From Aphidius gifuensis (lineage: Eukaryota > Arthropoda > Insecta > Hymenoptera > Braconidae): a stretch of DNA of 64,000 bases. This document shows, in pieces, positions 53,101 through 64,000 of the stretch. Position numbers and translations under genes: made by a program. The notes under the pieces are model-generated. The model did no database searches and was not told the origin of the DNA. It worked only from the letters and a program-made list of their open reading frames with translations. The DNA lies in assembly GCF_014905175.1 (NCBI RefSeq), contig NC_057789.1, positions 5,828,001-5,892,000 on the forward strand. Reading direction: 5' to 3'. Numbering within the stretch: the first letter of the stretch is position 1; each line of letters opens with the position of its first letter.

Positions 53101-53578
53101 AAATAAATCTATAGATCAAATCGACACACACAAACACACCTGTGCTCGAATTAAATGTATATAGATTGTATCGTTATTTCATGCTTCAAAAAGAAATAAA
53201 AAATTCAAAATTTTGTATTCTAAACATTCGAGTAATATATTACGACCTCGACATTTCTATCGATTTTATAATAAATTTTTTAAATCACATATATACATTG
53301 TTTCATTTTTCATCTTTAAAATCTCATATAGAAATGTTTTTTTTTTTTTTTCATAAAGTTAATAAAAGACAAAAGTTCGTTTCCCCATTATATTATAACC
53401 AATAATCTTGATTTAAAAAACAAAAACGTAATATACTTTTTTTTTTATTTATACTATTTTTGTAACTGGTAAAATTGTTTCAATGATTCACAATTTCTGA
53501 CATTGTAATCGGATTATACGATGTGATAAACCAACCCTTACTCATAAATTCAAAATGTCAATGTTAAAAAGAATAACC

Positions 53579-53602
53579 AACACACACACACACACCCACA
53601 CA
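53579..53602. repeat. AC microsatellite
   Basis: A run of CA dinucleotides with one interruption. Confidence 0.85.
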
Positions 53603-56600
53603 TGTGTTGTAGATATATATATATAGCTGTGAATCATGTTGAAAAAAAAAAGTGAATCATTAAAGTTTATTTTATGATTTATTTCTTTTTTTTTTTGGGG
53701 GACTGGTGATTAGTCATAATTTGACTTAAGTAACCAAATAGTTGGGAATTCATGTCGATCGTGCAAAATTGTGAATAAGTGGGCTTATACTGGAGTGAGT
53801 GGATGCCCGTTATCTCATTTGCACTGTTTTTTTTCTTTCTCAATCTTTTTCGTTCGTCCAGAGACTCGCTTTTATATATACGTAAATCTTGTTTGATGAT
53901 TCTTAATGAGTTACACTAGAATGCACAACGTATATACATATGTATACATAAATTATATTTAACATCATCACTACAAAGTACACATAATTACGTTAACAAT
54001 TCTTTTATAATCAAAATTAAACTTGTCTCACGGACGAAAAGAAAAAAAAAAAAACAACTAAAAATATAATTATTTATTCAGATTGAAAATGCAGTTTTTA
54101 ATTGTATTTTATGTAATATCCTTTTTTTTTTCTTTTTTTTGTTAATCAATCTTCATTAAGATATACAACACTAGTTGATACTTAAATAGAATGAGGTTGA
54201 AAAAAAAAAGTAAAAAAGAAAATTGGCTGAATATTTTTAATACCTGATATCTTTACCAATGGATTCAACCACCACTTGTTGCATCTCTTCAGAAATCTTT
54301 GTTGTATATATGTATATATTTTCTCTTTATTTTTCATTTTTTTTATTTATTTTTTTTCTGAATTTCTCTTCACTGTCAATAATCCCTTATTGAAAATAAT
54401 GAGAGCCCAAAGCTGTGAATTAAATTGATCCTTTCATTCTGATTAAGTTCATGATGATGTACTAAAAATTCGTAGAATTTCAAAGGGATTATCATGTGCA
54501 CTGGGGGACAAGATAGTACGATGCCACTGTTTAAGTTATTTAGCCTGTTTAAAGTTAGCTGCAGCTATACCATTATATGCAATGTTCAGGTCACAAACAC
54601 ATGAATAAATATGTGTATATAAAGGAGAATTACCACACCAATATTATAGCCAACACATACATATATATATGTAAATACCTTGACCACCGATTGCAGCTCA
54701 CACGGATATATAATGGCTGACTTATATTATACAGGAAAAAAAAGAGTAAAATGGAAGGATAAAAAAGAAAAAAAAAAATACAGAAAAATTCAGGGCTTCG
54801 AGGATCATTGCCAGTGAACGAAAGCCATGGCCTGAGAGCAGAAAAAAAGAGTCAAGAATAACAAGAGTATAGAGTGCACATATTGCAGAGCAACCCTGGG
54901 GCAACCAAGAAGCTATCATTGCATCTTCTCATTACCATAACTAGTTTCTTTATATTCTCTTATTTTTTTTACCCCACTATTTTGTGCAATGTCTTCTCCA
55001 TATTTTTCAACTACCCTTTTTTATTTTATATATATTATCATTAATCTGTCTCACTTCAGTATTATCAAGACTTTCATATATTCTGTCTCAAAGTCACATG
55101 CCACCATGTATCATTCACTAATATATATTCATCCACCATCACTAACAACTGATCCACTAACCACGACAGTCCAGCCATAAAAACAGCCAAGGTCTTCTTC
55201 TTCGTTTTTTTTTTTTTTTTGTAATTTTTTTTTCACCTGTGTGTGGGGAGTTTTTTTTTTTTTTTTTCCTCATTGTATGTACCTTCTGGGCTTTTATCTT
55301 TAACGACAAACTAGCAAGATAGCCATACTGGTAAAGACAATCGAACTGCTAGATTCCACGGATTTGTCCCCTTTCTTTAGATAACCATCCAGTCATCATG
55401 ACTATAGATTTCATCTTTCGTATTTATAATTATATTATTTTTTTACCCTCTCTTAATTTTTATTTGTATATTGAGTCTTGACAATTATTAACTACTAAAA
55501 TATGTGACTTGCAAAATTTAAAAATTTCAAGAGTCATTGATTCAACATTTGTTGAGAATAAGAGATTAAAATTGAACAATACTTTTGTGTTTCTCTCATC
55601 GTAACCAGTAGCCAATCTGCCATCAAAATAATCACATCATCGAGGGTCCAAAACACTCAAAACGTAAATCATGAATCATGACTCAATGACAAGATGAATC
55701 GTTGCAATGTCTCAATAAAATAGGTCACAACTATTTGTCAATCGATCTTTCTTCTAGTTTTTTTCTTTTTTTTTATCATCATCAAACATATTTTTTTTCT
55801 TCGAATTTTTTTTATTTTTACCTCAACTCTCCTCTTTTTCGGCTCTATTTCGTGCCAAGGCACGAGAAACTAATAGGCGGAAAGATTCGTGGGCTCGATA
55901 GCTTATATACCAGTGAATCGCGCGGAAACTTATACATTTTTGTCTGACTCAGAGTTTTGTAGAAAAAAATAAAGAGGGTAGATGAGGGTATCACCAAGTT
56001 TTTTCTCATTTCTCATTCCACTCTATTTTCACACATTTTTTTTTTTTTTACTCTACACCTCTTCAAATGTTTTTTTTTTTTTTTTCTATTTAAACTCATT
56101 GTTTGCCACCTGTGCAAAGTACATAGTTACATCGACATTTGTACTTTTGTAACATTGACGTTCATGTATATGCACAATAACAAGAGAATGAGTGAAATAA
56201 GAAAAGTAAGACGGCATAAGAATTCAGAGGTCAAGAAGCGAATGAAGTGGTTGAAAAGAGGGTAGTGACCGTTGAGATTGGTGAAGTAATCGTGAGGGTA
56301 GAAAAAGAGAAGCAAAAATAAGAAAGAAAACGATAGCAAAAAAAAAAAAACAATTTCGGTAGTTTTTGGGATAAAGAGAGTAGAAAATTTTCGATCGAAA
56401 AAAATAAGGAAAAAAACTACTTGAGTACTGTAACTACGCTGACTCGACAAAGTCGCTTTTACATTGGATGCTTGTTACGGTAGACAATATCCAAGTCCCT
56501 CGTTTGGTTTCAAGCTTGCAGGATATGGTCAAAAGTCTTTTCTAATACATACACCACTTACTATATACATATATATACGTCAAGATAAAAAGAAACTTAT

Positions 56601-59600
56601 AGTTAGTATATAGATATTGAAAAGCTAAAAGTAGAGACAAAAAAAAAAAAAAAAAAGCTCGTTTCATTGCAGTTATAACAGCTTTCAGGCCACAATCCTC
56701 CTACATATGTATACGTATTTTAAGCAAAAGCTAAGTCTTTGTCCATCTGTTTTGAGTACATGTGCAAAAGGATCTCTTTCTGCTTGGGTTATATTCTCCA
56801 TTGCAATGTCCACCATCAAAAAGCTTTTATATACAGTTACGTGGTTTCTGCAACAACCAAGGTTTTGTATAAGCCAGCTTCTCCGTAGATTGCATCATAA
56901 GCTGGGTCGTTAAAAGCTGGCAGATTTGATCCTTTGCGTCTCTCCATATTCTCAGCTCAAATAATCCTTATCAACCTACCAATTCTACCTCTCTTTCGTT
57001 CTGTCTTGCTCTGAGTTGTTTCACTTTTATATATTCTAACACCTCTTTTTTCATCAACTTGAATTCTCCTCTCTCGTTTACATTATTATTTTTTTTCTTT
57101 TTTTTTTTTTTTACTAAACTTTTTTGTTCTATATTTAATTTAATTTTTTTAGACCTATTATTTTGGTTGCTTTTCATATGTGCTTTCGTGCTCAATGCAT
57201 GTAACCATGTCGCAATTTCCTACTTGAGTGAATAAAACTGGCACACACAGTTTTTCTCTTCCTACTTTAATGGAAGTAGTAGATGATGTTATATAAAAGT
57301 TCATGACAACCAGTGTTCAACTACCTCTTTTCAATTTATTTCTGCTATTTTTAATTTTTTTTTCCCTTTTGTACTAGTTTACTATATGTGTCTAACACTT
57401 ATGCCAAGTCTTTTGAGCAGCAGGTGAAAATTCTCAGTTGAAATCCGTATACGACGGAAATAATAAATTCGCTTGGGCACAATCTCGTTTCCGTGGTAAA
57501 TCGAATTTCTGAGTTGATGCAGGCTGAAAATCCAAATAAAAAAAAAGGCAAAAAGAAAAGAAAAGAAATTGGAAAATAGAAAGTAAAAAAAAAAAAAAGC
57601 AATAATACAATCAACAAAAAAAAAAAAAAAGCAATGAAAAGAGGCAAGAAACTGTATAGACAGCAGTCGATGAGGATCGATTGCGGTGATGGTACTCAGG
57701 AGGTGTATAAAAGTGGAAATTGAGGCCGGATGAAGCCATCGGAGTCTTTCTCGGGATACCACTTTCGTGTACAACATATACAACAACATCCAAGATAGAA
57801 ATCAATAAATTGTTTTACTTCATTTACCAGCTGTATTTTTTTTATTATTTCTTTTCACAGTTTCCTGTTTTCCATCTACATGACACTATCATTCTGGACC
57901 AATAGTATCACGTGTGATATAGTTTTCCTGTTCAATATGTCAGACAGAAAAAAAAAAAAAAAATAATAAAAAACCTTCAACTTGTTTAATTTTATTATTT
58001 TTAGATGTCGATAGATTTGAATTGTCTGCCCTAAAAAATTTTAGAAAAAAAATATATATTTGTATTATCAGTTGAATGGCAAACAGTAGGAGTATCATGA
58101 TAAGAGAAAAACAAAAATGCCTGAATGATGAACGTGACACAAAACGGACACAAAGATATGATGTATGACACATGTCCATGCTGATACAGTCATTTTATTT
58201 ATTTTATTTTTTTTTTCCTCATTTTTAGTTTTAGTAAAAGCGATTTTACGTGTGGACCTTGTATATTTACAATCGAATAAGCGTTATCCAGACCGATAAA
58301 TCCATTTTGCAATGATGAGAAAATTATGGCAAGGGAAAACGTACGTGCCTCCCAGTTAACTCATATACAGATGAAATATATATATATTTATTTTCTATAT
58401 ATATCTACTCTGACTGGTCTGATATTGTTGTTATATACATATACATAATATACAATAGGAAAAGCACATATGGTAAACACCGAATAGCTGAGTGACTCGT
58501 CGCTAACGGCAATCGCACGATTAAATATCGATTCTCATTCAAAACTAAACGAGCCTTTGCCACACGACATCGTTCAAATTAATTTGTGCACACAAATTTA
58601 ATGTTATGTACACGTGTGAATATTGTTTCATTTATTTATTTTTACTCAATTTTTATTTTATACCAATATATACAATATATATTTTTGATAACACAAAGTT
58701 TAAAATATTTTACCGATATCTGATCATCCCCCTTGACTAAAATGGTTCTACCAGCAACATGGTTTCATGTATCCATGTTGATGTATTGAGTATGTGATAT
58801 AATCAAACGAGTGAAATTTTATCGACGTTGCGCTAATGAAATGCCCCAGCTCGTTGATCTCAAAACTATGTTAACAATATATATTGAATATTGAAAATGC
58901 GTGTGCCGTTAAAATCCTTTTTACTTTGTGTACATATATAAATTTTATAGATATGAATTTTCAATCTCATCAGTTTTAATCACTTGAAAAATTTCGGGTC
59001 AACAATCGTGCATCTGCCTGATTGGATTTTAATTTTCTTTTTTTTTTTTTCTACCTCGACAATTGTTTAATGAGAAAGGTCATGATAATAATATATGGCG
59101 ATAATAAAAAAAAAAATCTAAAATTAATGTTTCAGTGTGTTGAAAAGGAGAAAAAAAAAAAAATGTTATGACCTAAATTCCATTGTTTCTTTTTGATAAA
59201 TTTTTTTTTTTTATAAAAAAAAAATTCTTCTATAGTTTTTCCCCGAGTGAATTCTATGCTATAGCTTTGGGCGTAAACCAATGAATTTGGAAGCAAGTTT
59301 AGGTCGATTCCCAGCAGTGCTGTTTTTCAGAAATGTGCATGGATTAGAGTTGCCCGAATAACACATGGGTATAGGTACGAATATATAGTCCAATCGTGTC
59401 TGGTTAAAACTACTTTGAATGTTTTCAAACTTTAACAAAAAAAAATAAATAAATAAAAAAAAAAACGAAAAAATCAATAAAAATGAATAAGTGAACATCG
59501 ATTGATCATCATGCTTCAAACTTTGAAAGAATTTTTTTTATTAAAATAAATAAAAAAAGAAAACAAACGAAATGAAAATAACTAAAAAAAATAATTACAC

Positions 59601-61371
59601 AAACATTTCATATTCTTTCGTTATATATTCGAATTTCCAAATATTTCTTTTAGCAAACTTTAAAAGAATTTGTTTTATTTTTCTTTTTGTACGTAATCAT
59701 TTTATTGAGATTTAAAATTTCAATTTTCAAGATTGAAGTTTATACAACAGTAAAAAGGGATGAAAAAATATGAAATGTATATAGTTTATGTGTAAGTTTA
59801 AATATGATTTAAAGTCTGTTGAAAATAAATAAGTTAAAGAAAAAAATAAATGAATAAATAAAACTAGTTTAATGTAATAACACATATATAATATCGATTT
59901 ATATTCCAAGGTTCGGTCAACGATCCGTCATTTATTACTTCTCTTTATTCCCTTTTTTTTTTCATTTTCATTTTCCACTACCCTGAAGGCATTACTTTTT
60001 TTTTGTCATTTTATTTTTATTGTTTTCCAGTGAAATTGGTTTCCTTTTCTCTTCAGTAACCAATATAAATGTATATGCGTACCGCGACTACAGTAAGTTA
60101 TACTCTAAAAAGTTGACTGAAAAAGTTTTTTTATTTTTTTTTTGTTTTAAAGAAACGTACGCGAAATGTAAACTCGTACCTGACATGTCACTTTATGATC
60201 ACATAAAAATAGTAATGGTGATGACAAAGTTTAAGAAAAAAAAAGGTCAATGTCTATAGAATGAAAAATCGAAATTCAAAATAATGTTATCCAGATAAAT
60301 ATATGTCGAATGCATATGATGTTTCAACGAACGACTGAGACATGAGTTTGAATTTTTTATCGTTTTCAACTTTTTTATAAGAAAAAAATACACATGGTTT
60401 ACATCATACTCCCGTGATTTTTCATTTATTTATTCATTTTTTTTTCTCATTTATATATCTAACATATTTACCCAAAAAAAATCTGATGCATCATGAATTT
60501 CTAGAGTATCATCATGTAGCCAAAAAAATAAAAAAAATATATTTATAATAAAAACGCTAAAGGAAATTGCCAGTTCCGAAATGACTTTTATGTTTGGTTA
60601 CTTTTATATGTGTGTACCAATGAATAAACAAGTTGATGTTGTAGTTATCAAAGTTAATGTAAAATCTAACGATCAGACCCCGGGGACTTTGTCGTCTCAA
60701 CTTTCAATGTTGAATGAACTTGAACGTGATCTTATATGGATAAAGCACCAAGTTAAACAACAACAAGGTCGATCGTCTGGAAATTCATTCAATCCAGTTG
60801 TCTATACATGTGTTTTTATTTTTTTCAATTTAAATGCATTTAAAAATTGACAAGTATATGTGTGTATAATGTTTATAAGTATATAATTCTGTACGTACAT
60901 TTATATGTACATATTGCCATCGGCAAAATATATAAGCTTCATACACAATATGTACGTATATGAATTCCTATAAAATTTTATGAGAATCAGTTGTGTATAT
61001 ATGTATAGATGATATTCAACATGATGCACGATCGGTATATATATTATAGGCATGTATCACGTGCCTCTTATTCACATTAACATATAAACAGTCTTAACAA
61101 GAAGTTAAAGGCACTCCTAGAAGACAATTCGTGGGTAGACATATAGTCAACATTTATAATATGTGACAACGCCTCTTTTTATTTTATAAAATAATATTAT
61201 AATAAATATGTATATTATTACTTTACATTTTACAATGAGCTATAAGCATAAAATATAAAAATTGCTTTTCAAATATGTTCAATTAAAATAACTATTATTT
61301 TTTTGCAAATGTTTTAATAATTTATATAAAAATAAAATAAATACTTAGTTTAACTACATATATTTCCTAGT

Positions 61372-61397
61372 ATAATAATAATAATTATTATTATTAT
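61372..61397. repeat. 26 bp perfect palindrome of AAT/ATT triplets
   Basis: A run of AAT triplets meets a run of ATT triplets at AATT, giving an uninterrupted self-complementary stretch that could extrude as a cruciform. Confidence 0.8.
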
Positions 61398-64000
61398 TTT
61401 AAATTTATTATGGTTATTATTTTAATTTTTATATTCATATGTTTGTTAATAATAGAGTTGTATTATATTACAGAATAAATATTGACCTTCATTTTGAGGG
61501 AATAGACATTTCAGCTGTGACCATAGATATAGCTAGGTAAATTTAATTTAAGATATACATGTATGCTGGATGTATAATCCACCGTAAGGCAAATTCCCAT
61601 GCGTAAACTTGGCCATTTGTGAGATAACCACGGAAGCAAGAATAATTGGAACTTGCGTTGTAGATTGCAAGATGTTTTACTTGCATTCATCTGCTTTTCG
61701 TATATATATATTTTCATAAAGTATTTGCAGCTATTATAACATGTGTGTGGGTTATAAGTCCCGGTGAAATATAGAAATAATAAAAAAATAAATATGAGAA
61801 AAAAAAAAAAATAAATAAATAAAATGTAGCTAGATCGTGCCTGACTAGAAAGCTTATCGCATCATCGTTGAGTTTCATCCTACGAAAAAGCATGCACACA
61901 CGTGTGGCATGAAACTCATCAGAACCCTTGGCAGTTCAAATAACCATCATTATATCACCAGATAAGAGACTAAATAACCTTGCAAAATAACGTCCGCAAA
62001 TGACGTGCTCCATAATGTCTGCTTTTCACATGAAATCGTGTGGTTTTTTTTTATTTTATTTCAATATGAAAAAGTAAATAAATAAAAAAAAAAAAACACG
62101 AAATATTATAACAAATAGTAGGTAAAAAAAAAATAATATATTTTTTATTATTTTGTAGGTGATTATTTTGTTTCTTTCGTGATGACACAAACTTGCATAT
62201 CATCTCGCATTGTCATGTTTTTTTAAACAAAAAAAAATAACCTGTCTAGAAATTATTTATTTTTTGTTTTGTATATATTTGTATAGTTTGTTTTTTTTTT
62301 TTCTTGTTGAACTTTATCCAGGTTCTGGCATGCTTGCAGGGCATCTAGTTGTATTTTACTTTGTCTTTCATCGTCCTCACTCACAACCCCCTGTGAGCAA
62401 TTTTTTTGTCATCCTTCATAGCGGAAACGGGGCCACGAAATTTTAGAACCATGAAAGCGACAACAGGATAAATACAGACTGGCCAACAATCCTTAGAATT
62501 TCTCTTATATACTATATACATAAAAAGTCTCCAAAAACAATGCCAAATACAGTGAAATACCTCGTAAACAAGAAGTTTTTTTTTTTATAGAAATAAAAGA
62601 ACAAAAAAAGCAAAATAAATGAGTAAATATTTAAATTGATTAAAATAAACAAAGACAAAAAAATTAATTAAAAAGTAGATACAAAGTTATGTTTTGCAAT
62701 CAAGCTGATAAGAATTTTTACGCATAAAATTTTAAATATATAACACGTGTCAGGTTTTTTTTTTCCCACGTTAATGTATTATTGACTTTTTAAAACTTTT
62801 ATATACTACATGTATTTAAATTTTAACATTAAAAACAAGGCTGTTTAAAGGGAAAAAAAAAAAAAAATTTATTGTTATAGTAAATATAAAAAATAAAATT
62901 CATGTAAATAAATAAAAAAAAAAAACTACCGAAAAATTATTGCTAATGTTAACCCTACGGGGGTGTATACATAGTTTGCATTGTTTTCATTTAGTTTCTT
63001 TATTTTTTTTTGTTATCTTGGTTGCTTCAACCAACCGTGAAAGATAGTAAAGAAAAAAAAAAAATACCAGTGGTGAAGAAAAGTGAAGAAACAAAAAAAC
63101 AAAAACCGTAAAAACACAAATAAAAAAATAAATAAAAAAACAAATAAACTATAGCATCTAGGTAGAATGTTTGCATGTATGTACATCGTACATAACGTAC
63201 TGAGCATATATTCGCTAACTCGTTACAATGGAGAGTTTAGTATAGAGGGTCAGTGTTTTTTTATTTTTCGAAATAAACACGTATACAAATGTTATGGCAT
63301 GTAACGATATTAATTTATTATAATATTTTTTCTTAGCATATAAGTTGTTGAGTAATCGAATCAAAACATAAAAAATAAAGTGATGACTGTGTGGCTCTTC
63401 CATCCGGTCACATATATTACAGGATAAAATCCACGACTGGTCTGGTTTAAAAGATTGCAATCATAACGAAAATACTTGCATTGGTCATCGGTCTTTTCAG
63501 CAAAACCATCAAGCATAAAGAAAATCCAGAAAGACAAGAAGAGACGAGACAAGAAAAATAAATAAATAAATATAAAAATGAAAAAAAAAATATATATAAG
63601 AAAAGAGCAATGCCGGTACAACTCATGCTATACCAAGGCATGCATTATGGAACGGGCGTGCTACTACTAGAAAAATTGTGGACACGCGAGACGAACGCGA
63701 TCTCAAGTCAACGTTAGACAAAAAATATATGTACACAGATATATTATATTGTATACGACCTACTCATTTTATTTATTTATTATTTATATATATATATAAT
63801 TTTTATTTTTTTTTATTTCAAGTTATGCTACTCCATTGCTACTTCGTGTACTAAGCTCTGATGGGTAACCCAAGTTACTCGTTCCAGCAAGTCTTAAAAA
63901 AATAAAAAAAAAGAAGGCAACGACGACGACGAAGCACCCGAAGAAAATATGATCAAAGAGGATAATAATAAAAAAATAAAAAAAAATAAAAACAGGCTTT

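Larger units (their letters stand above)
41123..64000 (-). other. Upstream intron of the copper monooxygenase, at least 22.9 kb (runs off the window)
   Basis: The exon ending upstream at 41122 starts mid-DOMON with a CAG acceptor, so earlier coding exons must lie further right. I searched by eye for the expected DOMON motif (GWVGFG-like) and a signal peptide and found neither. The region is therefore read as intron. It holds AT-rich sequence, TATA-type and AC microsatellites, and scattered balanced patches at about 42780-42940, 46380-46700, 48240-48570, 54480-54560, 57640-57790 and 63600-63720. No nested gene, tRNA or intact transposon was recognised. Confidence 0.6.

Noticed and set aside
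57382..57789. 135-codon minus-strand open frame
   Set aside because: Much of it is Phe runs from poly(A)/poly(T) tracts; no splice signals joining it to the copper monooxygenase.
59259..59519. Minus-strand frame considered as the missing DOMON exon
   Set aside because: It lacks the expected aromatic/glycine DOMON motif and has no acceptor/donor pair in the right phase.
60581..60850. 89-codon plus-strand frame with a helical, charged middle part
   Set aside because: The middle looks protein-like but matches nothing I know, and it lies antisense in an intron without other gene signals.

Overview
The window is animal nuclear DNA and most likely comes from an insect with a very AT-rich genome. 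The genes are split by GT-AG introns of about 55-110 bp in the left third, codons are strongly A/T-ended, and homopolymer A/T tracts are everywhere. The gene set (a CYP303A1-like P450, a NRF-6-like acyltransferase, an olf413/MOXD1-type copper monooxygenase) is insect-like. A parasitoid hymenopteran would fit the composition, but the sequence alone does not prove the species.

Layout, left to right. HEMK1 (minus, 3' end cut off by the window edge) and TMEM208 (plus) diverge from a shared 385 bp promoter. A nose-resistant-to-fluoxetine (NRF-6)-like membrane acyltransferase and MGAT4 follow on the plus strand. MGAT4 converges with a CYP303A1-like P450 (minus), followed by METTL17 (minus). A 5.3 kb intergenic space includes a 408 bp inverted-repeat element. 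From 23.2 kb to the right edge lies one large minus-strand gene, a DBH-like copper monooxygenase. Its seven visible exons cover the end of the DOMON domain, both copper domains and a hydrophobic C-terminal tail. Its 5' exons lie beyond the window, so 28.6-41.0 kb and 41.1-64.0 kb are introns.

The genes do not form a pathway. HEMK1 and METTL17 both serve mitochondrial translation, TMEM208 acts at the ER and MGAT4 in the Golgi. The P450 and the copper enzyme are oxidoreductases of the ER and secretory system.

The main oddities are four. The P450 has a reading-frame break in a homopolymer and a large Asn/Lys-rich insertion. The NRF-6-like gene lacks a readable transmembrane segment. The copper monooxygenase has Thr where the CuB methionine ligand is expected. 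It also has a GC-AG intron. I found no CRISPR array, tRNA, rRNA or intact transposon, and no evidence of a new multi-gene system.
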